DNA of 64,000 nucleotides from an uncultured Alphaproteobacteria bacterium. Its GTDB lineage: Bacteria > Pseudomonadota > Alphaproteobacteria > Caulobacterales > Aquidulcibacteraceae. Where the stretch lies: NCBI GenBank assembly GCA_902826335.1, contig CADEEL010000008.1, positions 41,028 to 105,027 of the forward strand, in the 5' to 3' direction. The notes beneath the pieces were generated by a model. That model saw only the letters and a program-made list of their open reading frames with translations, was not told the origin of the DNA and did not search any database. Made by a program: the position numbers and the translations under genes. Below are positions 47,730-56,840 of the stretch, piece by piece (positions within the stretch are counted from its first letter, which is position 1; every line of letters starts with the position of its first letter).

Positions 47730-47837
47730 AGCGCGATAGCCAAAAGTGGATACCGGTTTTGGCGGCCATCGCGCTCTAAATTTTCGATTTAGAGCCTGAT
47801 CGTTTGAGATTGATTCAATCTCAAACGATCAGGCTCT
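47727..47837. repeat. Bipartite palindromic element, copy 1 (111 bp)
   Basis: Unit 1 (47727-47778, 52 bp) has 11-bp perfect arms TAGAGCGCGAT/ATCGCGCTCTA around a core AAAAGTGGATACCGGTTTT. A 12-nt AT-rich linker (AATTTTCGATTT, 47779-47790) follows. Unit 2 (47791-47837) has 23-bp perfect arms around a single T. The linker flanks can also pair (GCTCTAAAT with ATTTAGAGC). The first TAG is the stop codon of the TPR gene. The architecture recalls alphaproteobacterial intergenic mosaic repeats (RIME/REP type). Confidence 0.85.
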
Positions 47838-47887
47838 GGGCGTACGCCCCTCCACCGCGCCGCGGCGGAGGGGCGCGCCCGGTTTTT
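47838..47887 (+). terminator. Probable terminator of the TPR gene
   Basis: GCCCCTCC (47846-47853) pairs with GGAGGGGC (47867-47874), and an outer GGGCG/CGCCC pair extends the stem. GG and five T follow at 47883-47887. It is oriented to end + strand transcription leaving the TPR gene and the repeat before the convergent cold-shock gene. Confidence 0.65.
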
Positions 47888-48095
47888 AGATCGCTTTCAG
47901 ATTGACTGCGGAGGGCTTGCCCTTGCGCGGGTCGTTCTGCACTTCATAGCTGACGGCTTGGCCGTCATTCAGGCCCGACAGGCCCGAACGCTCGACGGCG
48001 GAAATGTGCACGAACACATCCGCTCCGCCCTCGTCCGGCGCGATGAAGCCGAAGCCTTTTTGACCATTGAACCATTTCACTTTTCCGGTGGCCAT
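47886..48095 (-). CDS. Cold-shock protein (CspA family)
   Basis: A 69-residue OB-fold nucleic-acid chaperone. RNP1 KGFGFIAPDE and RNP2 VFVHISAVE are intact and the start GKVKWFNGQ is canonical. AGGAGG stands upstream of the ATG with good spacing, so it is strongly translated. The 178-bp leader region up to the next repeat could hold a regulated 5' leader, but I see no defined structure. Convergent with the exported TPR gene. Confidence 0.97.
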   Translation of the reverse strand: MATGKVKWFNGQKGFGFIAPDEGGADVFVHISAVERSGLSGLNDGQAVSYEVQNDPRKGKPSAVNLKAI

Positions 48096-48273
48096 GACGC
48101 CGCCTCCTGTACTTGTATTGAAATCAAGCGCGTCCGGCCGGCAGGCCGTACGCCCTTTTGGATCGTCGAAGTTCGGAGAGCCGGAATCCGCGTGGCGGGC
48201 GACTTGGTGGAACGGCCGAGGAATCCTGGCGCCGCCACTCGGCCCTAAATGCGGCGAGATTGCGGCGCCGCTT

Positions 48274-48388
48274 TAGTGCGGTTTCAGGCCGAGTGGCTGC
48301 CGGTCGGCCGCCCGGAAACCGCACAAATTAAATAATTAGACCGCTTTCGGACGGAAAACCGCTGCACACTTTTCCTGAAAACGGTCTA
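48274..48388. repeat. Bipartite palindromic element, copy 2 (115 bp)
   Basis: Unit 1 is 48337-48388 (52 bp) with ends TAGACCGCTTTC/GAAAACGGTCTA, 11 of 12 pairing. The 12-nt AT-rich linker is 48325-48336 (AAATTAAATAAT). Unit 2 (48274-48324) has arms GTGCGGTTTC/GAAACCGCAC. It is about 92 percent identical by eye (nine differences in 115 bp) to the copy at 57665-57779 in the opposite orientation. The last three bases form the TAG stop of the minus-strand TPR gene. Confidence 0.9.
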
Positions 48389-49153
48389 GCGCGCGGGCTG
48401 CGCGAGCGCTTCGCGCGCGGCTGCAAGATTGCGCGCGGTGACCTCATCCCCGGGCGCCAATTGCAGCGCCCGGTCGCACGCCATGGCGGCGTCTTCGCGC
48501 CGGCCAAGGCCGATCAGCGCCTGGCAGCGGATTTGATGCGCGGCGACCTGCTCGGCCCGCGCGGCGATGGCCGCCTCCGCAGCGGTCAGAGCGCCCGCCT
48601 CGTCGCCACGTCCAAGCAGCACCCCGGCCAAGGTCGTGTTCGCCTCGGCTGGCGCGATCCGGCCGCGCGCGACGCGGCGCAAATCCTCAATGGCCTCGTC
48701 GGCGCGATGCAGCGTGAGCAACACAAGCGCGCGATGATAGCGCGTGCGATCCCAATTCGGCCGGACCTCAAGCGCCGCACTGAGATCTGCGAGCGCGCGT
48801 TCTGGTTGGCGGGTGAGCTGATAGGCCCGCCCGCGCGAGGCGATCATAAGCGGCGGAACGGGCGTTTCGGCCTCGCGCATCAATGCCTCGGCGCGATCAT
48901 AGGCGGCGATGGCGGCAAGCCCATTCTCCAGGAGCGCATGCGCGTCGCCGAGCCGGCGCTGAAGAAGCGCCTGATCGGCGGGCGCAACACCTTCCGCCGC
49001 GAGGCACGCCTCCAGCGCTGCGCGCGTCTCGCTGGGCGCATTGGCGGCCGCATGGGCGGTCGCCGTCGGGCACGGATCGGCAGGCGCCGGTTGCGCCAGC
49101 GCCGTGCTGGCGAAACCAGCGGCGATCGCCGCGGCTAAAACCAAAACTCTCAT
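48386..49153 (-). CDS. Exported TPR protein
   Basis: A 255-residue protein with a signal peptide (VLVLAAAIAAGFASTALA, cut before QPAPADP). It has four or five TPR-like helix pairs (LQRRLGDAHALLENGLAAIA, RALADLSAALEVRPNWDRTR, RADEAIEDLRR, EDAAMACDRALQLAPGDE). It is likely a periplasmic scaffold; no specific partner is visible. The TAG stop lies in a palindromic repeat. It is encoded downstream of ftsZ, 109 bp away on the same strand. Confidence 0.85.
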   Translation of the reverse strand: MRVLVLAAAIAAGFASTALAQPAPADPCPTATAHAAANAPSETRAALEACLAAEGVAPADQALLQRRLGDAHALLENGLAAIAAYDRAEALMREAETPVPPLMIASRGRAYQLTRQPERALADLSAALEVRPNWDRTRYHRALVLLTLHRADEAIEDLRRVARGRIAPAEANTTLAGVLLGRGDEAGALTAAEAAIAARAEQVAAHQIRCQALIGLGRREDAAMACDRALQLAPGDEVTARNLAAAREALAQPAR

Positions 49154-49262
49154 CGTCGCGCCCCAAGCCCCATGAACGGCCGACTCTAGCCGCTGGCCGG
49201 GCCCTGTCGACCAGACTTTTCCCCCAGCGCGCGCAGGAACGACACAACAGGGTGAACGCGCG

Positions 49263-50549
49263 TCAGCGCTGATTCATCTGCCGGCGCAGGAAGGCGGGGA
49301 TTTCCAACTCGTCATCGATCGGTTCGGGCTCCGGCCGCCGCGTCTGCTCTTGCGGTTGAGCGCGCGGCGCGGGCTCGTCCTGGCCGGACTTCATCCAACC
49401 GAACAGGCTAAAGCCCCTCCGCTCGGGCTCCGCCTCCGCGATCGCGAAGGAAGGCCGCGTTTCCTCGTAAGGATCGGCCATGCTGTCGAACGCGGCGGGG
49501 CGATCCTCCAATGCGAAGCGACGCTGCGACGGCGCCTCGGCCGCGCGGCGCGCCGGCTGCACGATGGTTTGCTGGGTGACGATGGCTTCGTCGTCAATGC
49601 CTGTCGCCACGACGCTGACGCGTATGCGCCCTTCGAGCGCCTGATCGAACGTCGAGCCCAGGATGATGTTGGCGTTGGGATCGACCTCCGCGCGGATTTC
49701 ATTCGCGGCGGCGTCAACCTCATAGAGCGTCATATCGAAGCCGCCCGTGATGTTGATCAGCACGCCCTTGGCGCCGCGCATCGAGACGATGTCCAAGAGC
49801 GGATTGGTGATGGCGCCGTGCGCGGCTTCGAGCGCGCGGTTCGCGCCATCGCCCTCGCCCGTACCCATCATCGCGGTGCCCATCTCCGCCATTACGGTGC
49901 GCACGTCCGCGAAATCGAGATTGATGAGGCCGGGCATGACCATGAGATCGGTGACGCCGCGCACGCCGGAATAGAGCACCTGATCGGCGAGCTGGAACGC
50001 CTCGGCGAAGGTCGTGCGTTCATTGGCGATGCGGAAGAGATTCTGGTTGGGTATGACGATCAGCGTATCGACGTGCTTGCGCAGCTCCTGCACGCCCTGC
50101 TCGGCCAGCACCATCCGCCGCTGCCCCTCGAAATGGAAAGGCTTGGTCACCACCGCGATGGTCAAGATGCCGCGTTCGCGCGCCGCGCGGGCGATGACGG
50201 GCGCGGCGCCCGTGCCCGTGCCTCCGCCCATGCCGGCGGCCACGAACACCATGTGTGCGCCTTCGAGGAAATCGGCGATTTCGCGTACGCTTTCCTGCGC
50301 GGCGGCCTGCCCCACTTCGGGGCGCGCGCCAGCGCCAAGGCCCTCGGTGATTGCCTGGCCCAATTGAATGCGGTGCGGCGTGCGCGCCCGCACCAACGCC
50401 TGCGCATCCGTGTTCGCGACAATGAATTCGACGCCGGCCAGCCGCGCGTCGATCATGTTGTTCACCGCATTGCCGCCGGCGCCGCCGACGCCGAACACGA
50501 CGATTCGCGGCCTCAGCTCACTCACATTCGCCGCGCCCAATTGAATCAT
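49263..50549 (-). CDS. ftsZ: Cell division protein FtsZ
   Basis: A 428-residue tubulin-like GTPase that forms the Z-ring. The N-domain [17 protein letters not shown], the GTP signature [16 protein letters not shown], and the T7 loop [11 protein letters not shown] with the catalytic Asp are present. A disordered linker rich in Pro/Glu/Arg is followed by the C-terminal peptide [10 protein letters not shown] that binds FtsA and other partners. MipZ encoded at 37312-38181 is its expected spatial regulator. Three GANTC sites lie at and upstream of the start. The 113-bp gap to ftsA leaves room for a separate promoter. Confidence 0.98.
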   Translation of the reverse strand: MIQLGAANVSELRPRIVVFGVGGAGGNAVNNMIDARLAGVEFIVANTDAQALVRARTPHRIQLGQAITEGLGAGARPEVGQAAAQESVREIADFLEGAHMVFVAAGMGGGTGTGAAPVIARAARERGILTIAVVTKPFHFEGQRRMVLAEQGVQELRKHVDTLIVIPNQNLFRIANERTTFAEAFQLADQVLYSGVRGVTDLMVMPGLINLDFADVRTVMAEMGTAMMGTGEGDGANRALEAAHGAITNPLLDIVSMRGAKGVLINITGGFDMTLYEVDAAANEIRAEVDPNANIILGSTFDQALEGRIRVSVVATGIDDEAIVTQQTIVQPARRAAEAPSQRRFALEDRPAAFDSMADPYEETRPSFAIAEAEPERRGFSLFGWMKSGQDEPAPRAQPQEQTRRPEPEPIDDELEIPAFLRRQMNQR

Positions 50550-50660
50550 AAAGTCGCTCCGGGGCGTTTCGATTCCCGCCCGATTGCAATGTGCGCCAGC
50601 TAATGGGGGTTTTCCAGGGCGAGACGGCCCCCGCCGGCTGAAATTTCACCATGTCGATTC
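50543..50660. promoter_or_regulatory. Three GANTC (CcrM-type) sites in the ftsZ leader
   Basis: GAATC at 50543-50547 (touching the start codon), GATTC at 50571-50575 and GATTC at 50656-50660 lie within 118 bp. GANTC is the CcrM methylation target in Caulobacterales, and methylation of such a site affects ftsZ transcription in Caulobacter. Density is high for GC-rich DNA, but no methyltransferase gene is in the window. Confidence 0.5.
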
Positions 50661-50662
50661 GG

Positions 50663-51955
50663 TTAGAAATTGTCCTTCAGCCAGGACCATGCGCGCGAAG
50701 CCGCCGCCACCGCCGCGCCCGACACTTCCCGCATGGTCGGCTCATAGGGCTGCGCGCCGCCAGCCTCCGGCGGCCGCTCCAGGCGCCAGCGAACAAGGCC
50801 GGCCGCCACGGCGTACGCTGGCCCCGCCCGTGCGCATTCCATGCCATCGACGCCAAGCGGGCGCCCGATGCGCACCGGCATGCTCAACAGCTCTTGAGCG
50901 AGTTCGCGCGCGCCGGCGAGTTGCGCGCCGCCGCCGACCAGCACTGCCTTGCGCGGCGCGCGCGCCGGGCCGAGATGCGCGTCCATGACCCGCGCGCGCG
51001 CCAGCAGAATCGCTTCGCGAAACCGCGGCGCCAGCGCCTCGAAGAACGTCTTGCGTTCCACCACGCACCCTTCGAGGCGCCCGTCCGCGCCCAGGCGCGG
51101 GGCCTCCAGCGCCTCGCGGGGATCGTACGCGCCGCCGACCAGCCCGTGCAGGAGCTTGGCCCGCTCCGCCGCCGGCGCGGGCGCACCAAGGGCCTTGGCG
51201 AGATCGCGCGTCATGCGCGCGCCGCCAATCCCCACATAATCAACGTGGACGAGACCTTCCGCGCACAGACACGCAAGGCCCGCGCCCCCGGCGCCCAGGT
51301 CAATCACCAGGACGCCCTCGGCGCGTTCCTCCTCGGTGGTTACGGCGAGCGCGGCCGCATATGGCGCGGCGACAATCTCGCTTGGCTCCAGGCCAGCGGC
51401 GCGAATGCATTGGCGCAGCGCTTCAACCGCATGGCCTGGCGCGGTCACGACACAGGCCTCGACCGCCAAGCTTCCGCCCTGGCGCCCGCGTGGATCGGGT
51501 GTGAGCGGGCCGCCATCGACGCTATAGCCCAGCGGCGCGACATGGAGCGCGGCCTTGCCGGGCGAAGGCGAGCCGTGAATCGCCGCGGCAAGCGCGGCCT
51601 GCGCATCGCGTACGCCGATTTCGCCGCCGCGCACTTTTGTCTGTCCCCGGATAATGCGCGCATGCAGGCCGGGCCCGGAATAGGACGCCACGACATCATG
51701 GATTGAGGCTTCCGCGCCGCGCTCAGCCTCATCAACGACGATGCGGATCGCGCGCGCGCAGGAGTCAAAATCCGCACCGTCGAGGCTGACGCCTTGAACG
51801 CCGGCGCCGATGATTTCAAGCGCACGCCCGGCGCCGCCTGACGCGGCGCTGGGCGCCGCAAGACAGGCGATCTTGCCTGCGCCCACGTCGAGCGCGGCCG
51901 CGAGGCCAGCATAAGTCTTCGCCCTTTCGGGCGCGGGGGCGAGATCGAGCGCCAT
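50663..51955 (-). CDS. ftsA: Cell division protein FtsA
   Basis: A 430-residue actin-like protein that ties FtsZ to the membrane. The phosphate-1 loop AALDVGAGKIACLAA, the 1C domain, phosphate-2 LVIDLGAGGAGLACL and the adenosine motif AVLVGGGAQLAGARELA are visible. The C-terminal amphipathic helix ASRAWSWLKDNF would bind the membrane. The start shares one base with the ftsQ stop (TAATG). As a known ClpAP substrate in Caulobacter, it links to the clpA gene in this window. Confidence 0.96.
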   Translation of the reverse strand: MALDLAPAPERAKTYAGLAAALDVGAGKIACLAAPSAASGGAGRALEIIGAGVQGVSLDGADFDSCARAIRIVVDEAERGAEASIHDVVASYSGPGLHARIIRGQTKVRGGEIGVRDAQAALAAAIHGSPSPGKAALHVAPLGYSVDGGPLTPDPRGRQGGSLAVEACVVTAPGHAVEALRQCIRAAGLEPSEIVAAPYAAALAVTTEEERAEGVLVIDLGAGGAGLACLCAEGLVHVDYVGIGGARMTRDLAKALGAPAPAAERAKLLHGLVGGAYDPREALEAPRLGADGRLEGCVVERKTFFEALAPRFREAILLARARVMDAHLGPARAPRKAVLVGGGAQLAGARELAQELLSMPVRIGRPLGVDGMECARAGPAYAVAAGLVRWRLERPPEAGGAQPYEPTMREVSGAAVAAASRAWSWLKDNF

Positions 51956-52863
51956 TAAACCGCGCCGCGCTCGTACCGCGCGCCGGCGAGAAGCGGATAG
52001 ACGCGCACCGCCGCGCGTCCGGGAAGGCGCATGTCGATGCGATAGACGGGCCGATCGAGCAGCGCACGCCGCGCCTGCAACCCTTCGAGCGCGGCCAGCG
52101 CCGCGATCGTGCGCTCCTCAGGGAGTGCGACCGTGGCGCCCGAAGCTAGTCGCAAATTCCAGCGCCGATCGCCGACGCGCACCAGCGCGCGCGTCCGGGC
52201 GCGGGTTTCCGGCAATTGTTCAAGCGCGGTGAGCAGCGGCGCGGCGGCAGGGCCCGCGCCAACGCCGACCACCAGGGGAAGGTCCAGATTATCGGCGGCG
52301 CGCTCGGCGAAGAGCCGCTCGCCGGCCGCGTCAATCACCGTGACGGCGCCATGTTCCTGCCAACGCGCGAAGGCCAGCCGCCGTGCGATCTCGATCCGCA
52401 GCGTCGAAGGCCACATGCGCCGCACCGAGGCGCGCGACACCCAATCCAGACTTTCAATCCGCGTGCGGAGCGCCTCGGGCTCAACCGCGAGCAAGGATTG
52501 CCGGTTTTCCGGCATCACCAGAGCGCGGATTTCATCGGCGCGGGCGCCGGCTACGCCTTCAATTTCGACATTCGCGACCTGGAAACCGACGGCGTGCGCG
52601 GCCCGATCGGCGGCGATGGCGCCCGCTTCGCGCACATCGAACAGCGATCCGCCGATCATCGTCGCGCCCACGATCGCCAAGCCAAGCGTGAGAACGCTCA
52701 ATCCCGCAAAGAGGCCCAGCCCCTGGCGCGACAAACGCGGGGGCGAAAAGCCGCTGTCGAGCTGGATCGCGGCCAGGCGCGGCGTGCCTTTCGCCTTCGC
52801 CGGCTTGGCCGGCTCGATCCGTTCGATCATGCGCCGGCGCCGGCGCGCCCTCACCGCGGCCAT
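51955..52863 (-). CDS. ftsQ: Cell division protein FtsQ
   Basis: A 302-residue bitopic division protein: a basic cytoplasmic tail (MAAVRARRRRRMIERIEPAK), one transmembrane helix (GLFAGLSVLTLGLAIVGATMI), then the POTRA domain (FQVANVEIEGVAGARADEI, SLLAVEPEALRTRIESLDWV) and the FtsQ beta domain (VDAAGERLF-like IDAAGERLFAE, RWNLRLASGATVALPE). I took the start at 52863, which overlaps ddl by 13 bp. It is fused tightly to ftsA downstream. Confidence 0.94.
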   Translation of the reverse strand: MAAVRARRRRRMIERIEPAKPAKAKGTPRLAAIQLDSGFSPPRLSRQGLGLFAGLSVLTLGLAIVGATMIGGSLFDVREAGAIAADRAAHAVGFQVANVEIEGVAGARADEIRALVMPENRQSLLAVEPEALRTRIESLDWVSRASVRRMWPSTLRIEIARRLAFARWQEHGAVTVIDAAGERLFAERAADNLDLPLVVGVGAGPAAAPLLTALEQLPETRARTRALVRVGDRRWNLRLASGATVALPEERTIAALAALEGLQARRALLDRPVYRIDMRLPGRAAVRVYPLLAGARYERGAV

Positions 52864-53765
52864 GATGCGTCCTCCAGGATCCATCCCACCAATTGATCGA
52901 AACTCATGCCCAGATGCGCCGCCTGCTCCGGGACGAGCGATGTCGGCGTCATCCCGGGCTGCGTGTTCACTTCAAGCAGAGCAATTTGCTGTTTCGCCGG
53001 ATCGAAGCGGAAATCCGCGCGCGTCACGCCCCGGCAGCCGAGTGCCGCGTGCGCGGCCTCGGCGACGCGCATCACGCGCGCGCTCACCGCCGCGGGAATG
53101 TTCGCCGGCACTTCATGGCGCGAGCCGCCCTCGGCGTACTTCGCGTCGAAATCATACCATTCGCCGGCGGGGATGATCTCGGTGACCGTCAGCGCCCCGC
53201 GCCCATGCATCACCGCCACGGACAATTCCTTGCCGGCCACGAATTCCTCGACCAGCACGTCTTCACCATAGCTCCAGTCCGGATCGAGCAATTGCTCGGG
53301 CGGGCGATTGGCGCCTTCGCGCACGATGAACACCCCAACCGAAGAGCCCTGCGCATTCGGCTTGATCACATAGGGCGGCGCCATTGGATGCGCCTTGGCC
53401 GCCTCGCGCCGATCCATCAGCTTGCCGGCGGCGAGCGGCAAGCCCGCCTGCGCGAACACCGCCTTGGACTTGTCCTTATCCATCGCCAGGGCGGAGGCCA
53501 GCACGCCGGAATGCGTGTAGGGAAGTTTCAGGTAATCGAGCACGCCCTGGGCGCGCCCATCCTCGCCCCACTCACCGTGCAAGGCGTTGAACACGGCGTC
53601 GGGCGCGAGCGCCGCGAGGCGCGCCATCCAGTCCCCTTCCTGAGGGTCGATGTCGTGCACGTCATGGCCGATCCGCGCGAGCGCATCAGCGCAGGCGCGG
53701 CCCGTCACCAGGCTCACCGGCCGTTCGGGGCTCAGACCCCCAAGAAGCACACCCACCCGCGCCAT
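52851..53765 (-). CDS. ddl: D-alanine--D-alanine ligase
   Basis: A 304-residue ATP-grasp ligase making D-Ala-D-Ala for peptidoglycan. The N-domain VGVLLGGLSPERPVSLVTG, VFNALHGEWGEDG, the lid-binding KPNAQGSSVGVF, and the metal site LLEVNTQPGMTPTSLVPEQA are complete. The Met at 53765 (MARVGVLLGG) begins the fold. It is the first gene of the ddl-ftsQ-ftsA-ftsZ set; murC and murB, usual upstream neighbours, are absent and argB diverges instead. Confidence 0.96.
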   Translation of the reverse strand: MARVGVLLGGLSPERPVSLVTGRACADALARIGHDVHDIDPQEGDWMARLAALAPDAVFNALHGEWGEDGRAQGVLDYLKLPYTHSGVLASALAMDKDKSKAVFAQAGLPLAAGKLMDRREAAKAHPMAPPYVIKPNAQGSSVGVFIVREGANRPPEQLLDPDWSYGEDVLVEEFVAGKELSVAVMHGRGALTVTEIIPAGEWYDFDAKYAEGGSRHEVPANIPAAVSARVMRVAEAAHAALGCRGVTRADFRFDPAKQQIALLEVNTQPGMTPTSLVPEQAAHLGMSFDQLVGWILEDASWPR

Positions 53766-54038
53766 TCGCGTCTCTTTCTTGCTTGAGGCGCAATGACGCC
53801 ACGCCAAGGTTAAGGCGCCATTGCGGCGCTGCACTTTTTGCCGACTGAAGCCACTGTTTTTATGGTGAATTTTGTGTTTATCGCCGATTGGCGCGTCGGC
53901 TCTTCAGGCGCTGTCCATGTGCATGAACAAAGCGCTGAATTCGCCCCGGCGCCGGCACCGAAATTAGCATCCTGGCAAGCGCGGCGCGGACATTCCCGCT
54001 TGGCGGGGCGGGGCGGATCGCCCTAAACGGTGCGGCCC

Positions 54039-54980
54039 ATGTCGAAGCCCTCCGCCCTTTCGCCGGCCGAACGCGCCCAGGCGCTGGAAAACGGCTTCGC
54101 CACGGCGAAGACCCTGGCCGAGGCGCTGCCTTTCATTCAGCTATATGACCGCGAAACCGTGGTGGTGAAGTATGGCGGCGCGGCGATGGGCGATGTCGAG
54201 ACCGGGCGCCGGTTCGCGGCGGACGTCGTGCTCTTGAAACTGGTCGGCATCAACCCGGTGGTGGTGCATGGCGGGGGACCGCAAATTTCCGCCATGCTGG
54301 ACCGTGCGGGCGTCAAATCCGCCTTCGTGGACGGCTTGCGCGTAACCGACGCGGCCACCATGGAGATCGCCGAAATGGTGCTCTCAGGCAGCGTCAATAA
54401 GGAACTCGCCCATCTCATCACGGTCGCCGGCGCGGAGGCCGATGTGCGCGGCGTGGGGCTGTCGGGCAAGGATGCACGGCTGATCACGGTCGAAAAAGCC
54501 CGCCGCACGCGCCGCGACCCGGACAGCCGCATCGAGCAGGTCGTCGATCTCGGCTATGTCGGCGAGCCCAAACATGTCGACCCAACCTTGATCGAAGCGC
54601 TGCTCACCGCGCCGGAAGACTATATCCCCGTGATCGCGCCCATCGGCGTCGCAGAGGATGGCGCGACCTATAACATCAACGCCGACACCGCCGCCGGCGC
54701 TATCGCCGGCGCGCTTGGCGCCAAGCGCTTCTTGCTGCTCACCGATGTCGAAGGCGTGCTCGATGAGCGTAAAGCGCTGATCCGGGCCATGGCTAAGGCG
54801 GACGCGCAGGGACTGATCGAGCGTGGCGTCGCTTCCGGCGGCATGATCCCCAAGCTGGAGACCTGCATTGCGGCGCTTGACGCGGGCGTCGAGGCCGCTG
54901 TCATCCTGGACGGGCGCAAGCCGCATGCGCTGCTGATGGAGCTGTTCACGGAACATGGCGCCGGCACGCTCATTCAATAG
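54039..54980 (+). CDS. argB: Acetylglutamate kinase
   Basis: A 313-residue amino-acid kinase performing the second step of arginine synthesis. [44 protein letters not shown] and [14 protein letters not shown] form the ATP and N-acetylglutamate sites. The N-terminal helix ([20 protein letters not shown]) that supports hexamer formation in arginine-sensitive enzymes is present, so feedback control is likely. ATG at 54039 or GTG at 54030 are both possible; neither has a strong ribosome-binding site. The 3' end overlaps the next gene by 26 nt. Confidence 0.95.
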   Translation: MSKPSALSPAERAQALENGFATAKTLAEALPFIQLYDRETVVVKYGGAAMGDVETGRRFAADVVLLKLVGINPVVVHGGGPQISAMLDRAGVKSAFVDGLRVTDAATMEIAEMVLSGSVNKELAHLITVAGAEADVRGVGLSGKDARLITVEKARRTRRDPDSRIEQVVDLGYVGEPKHVDPTLIEALLTAPEDYIPVIAPIGVAEDGATYNINADTAAGAIAGALGAKRFLLLTDVEGVLDERKALIRAMAKADAQGLIERGVASGGMIPKLETCIAALDAGVEAAVILDGRKPHALLMELFTEHGAGTLIQ

Positions 54981-56151
54981 CGCTCTCGCGGCCTTGGTCG
55001 CGCTTGTCGCCCTGGCCGCGTTCGCGCCTGATGCGCAGGCGCAGGCGCCAGCGCGCCGCGCCAATGGCTGGACGCTGTGCAACGAGACAAGCTACGTGCT
55101 CGAAGCCGCGACCGGCCGGCCAGATGGGCGCGCCGTGCTTGTGCAGGGCTGGTTCCGCTTGCGGCCGGGCGAATGCCGCCTCGCCGTCGCCGCGCCGCTG
55201 ACGCGCGGCACGCACTATTTGTATGCGCGCACGTCCACCGCCCATCGCGGCGGGCGCAGGCAGTGGGGCGGAGAAGCGCCGCTGTGCGTCAATCCCACCG
55301 CGTCCTTCGCCTTCGAGAACCCGAACAATTGCGGCGAGATGGCGCTCGATGAGCGCGGCTTTCGCCGTGTACAGATCAACCGCCGAGAAGCCTGGCGCAC
55401 GAGTTTCGCCGAAGCCGAGCCCTACACGCTGACGCGCGCGCGCGCTTTCGGTATGCAACGCCTCTTGAACGACGCCGGCTACGAAACACGCGACCCGCGC
55501 GGGCGGGCGGACCTGCGCCGCATCTCGGGCGCCATCGCGCAATTCCGCGCCACCGCGCGCCTTTCGCCCAACGCGCGCGACGATCAATTGATCGATGCGC
55601 TTGAAACCGCCGCGCGCCGCCGCGCCGATCAGCTTGGCCTCACCTTGTGCAATCGCACCACGGGCCGCGTCTGGGCCGCTGTCGCGCGCCGGCGCGGCGA
55701 GGGCTGGGAAAGCCGGGGCTGGTGGCCGCTTGGCCCTGGCGGGTGCGCGCGCGCGATCGATGATGCGCTCATTCAGGAAAATTACTTCGTCTACGCCGCC
55801 ATGGAGACGTCGGACGGCGATCGCTTTCTGGCGGCCGGAGGCGTGCCGTTCTGCACCAGCCCCGCGCGCTTCGCGATCCTCGGCCGGGAGCGTTGCGGCG
55901 ATCGCTTCTACGATACGGCCCTCTTCAGCCCCATCTCCAGCCATGGCCGAAGCGGGCTCGTGGTCGAGTTTCTGAGCCGGGATTTCATGCGCGTCGGCCA
56001 GGCGCCGCGCCGGCTGGAAGGCGCTCAGATGACGCGCGATGCGGAAGCTTCGGCCGAAGCCCCGAACCGCGTGCGCTCAGCGCCGCCGGCGACCACGGAT
56101 CAACTCAATCGCACCCCGCCGACGGCGCCCCAACCGCGCACCACGCCATGA
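54955..56151 (+). CDS. Exported protein with two DUF1036 domains around a peptidoglycan-binding-like segment
   Basis: A 398-residue protein with a signal peptide ([20 protein letters not shown]). There are two DUF1036 modules: [18 protein letters not shown] to [11 protein letters not shown], and [18 protein letters not shown] to [10 protein letters not shown]. Each has Cys pairs and a W-x-L-x-PGxC middle ([10 protein letters not shown] and [11 protein letters not shown]). Between them (about 160-215) a helical segment [20 protein letters not shown] resembles a peptidoglycan-binding type 1 domain. DUF1036 function is unknown. It starts inside the argB 3' end and overlaps the HAD gene by 4 nt. 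The C-terminus is Pro/Thr-rich. Confidence 0.82.
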   Translation: MAPARSFNSALAALVALVALAAFAPDAQAQAPARRANGWTLCNETSYVLEAATGRPDGRAVLVQGWFRLRPGECRLAVAAPLTRGTHYLYARTSTAHRGGRRQWGGEAPLCVNPTASFAFENPNNCGEMALDERGFRRVQINRREAWRTSFAEAEPYTLTRARAFGMQRLLNDAGYETRDPRGRADLRRISGAIAQFRATARLSPNARDDQLIDALETAARRRADQLGLTLCNRTTGRVWAAVARRRGEGWESRGWWPLGPGGCARAIDDALIQENYFVYAAMETSDGDRFLAAGGVPFCTSPARFAILGRERCGDRFYDTALFSPISSHGRSGLVVEFLSRDFMRVGQAPRRLEGAQMTRDAEASAEAPNRVRSAPPATTDQLNRTPPTAPQPRTTP

Positions 56152-56840
56152 GGATCGCGGCGCCGTTCGCGGGCATCGAGGCGTGGATTTTCGATCTCGA
56201 CAATACGCTCTACCCGACGGGCGCGACCATCTATGAGCGCATCGGCGCGCGCATGACGGCTTATGTCGCGCGCGCCACCGGCCTTGATCTGGCCGCCGCG
56301 CTCGAACTTCAAGAAGACTATTACCATCGCTATGGCGCGACGCTGGCGGGCCTTATCCAGCATCACGGCGTCGATGGCAGAGACTTTCTGGACGACGTGC
56401 ATGCTGTCGATCTCGATTGCGTGCCGCCCGATCCGGACCTCGCCGGGCTCATCGCCCGCCTGCCGGGACGGCGCATCGTGTTCACCAATGGCGCGCGCGA
56501 TTATGCCGAGCGCATGACCGCGCGCCTCGGCATGCGCGAGGTGTTCGATCTGCATTTCGATATTGAAGCGGCGGGCTTTTCGCCCAAGCCGGAACGCGCG
56601 GCGTTTGAGCGCCTCATTGCGCACGCGCGCCTCGATCCGCGCCGCTGCGTGTTCTTCGAAGATTCACCGCGCAACCTTGAAACGGCGCACGCGCTCGGCT
56701 TCCTTACGGTGCTGGTGCACGAAACGGGCGCGGCGCCCGATCCGGCGGCCGCACACATTCACCACGCCGCCGATTGTTTGAAGACGTTTCTGCGCCGCCA
56801 TGTTTTGACCGCGCCTCCTTCGCACGAGACCGCCGCATGA
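56148..56840 (+). CDS. HAD-family pyrimidine 5'-nucleotidase
   Basis: A 230-residue HAD phosphatase. Motif I is [20 protein letters not shown], motif [18 protein letters not shown], and motifs [19 protein letters not shown] and [20 protein letters not shown]. The DLDNTLYP form and length are those of the SDT1/pyrimidine 5'-nucleotidase group. The Met at 56148 ([12 protein letters not shown]) overlaps the DUF1036 stop, and its own stop overlaps dapD (ATGA). This order next to dapD is frequent in alphaproteobacteria, though its link to lysine synthesis is unproven. Confidence 0.92.
   Translation: MRIAAPFAGIEAWIFDLDNTLYPTGATIYERIGARMTAYVARATGLDLAAALELQEDYYHRYGATLAGLIQHHGVDGRDFLDDVHAVDLDCVPPDPDLAGLIARLPGRRIVFTNGARDYAERMTARLGMREVFDLHFDIEAAGFSPKPERAAFERLIAHARLDPRRCVFFEDSPRNLETAHALGFLTVLVHETGAAPDPAAAHIHHAADCLKTFLRRHVLTAPPSHETAA

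Noticed and set aside
53838..54026. 62-codon open frame between ddl and argB
   Set aside because: No ribosome-binding site, no signal or domain, low-complexity Pro/Ala end; looks like the open frame expected in GC-rich DNA.
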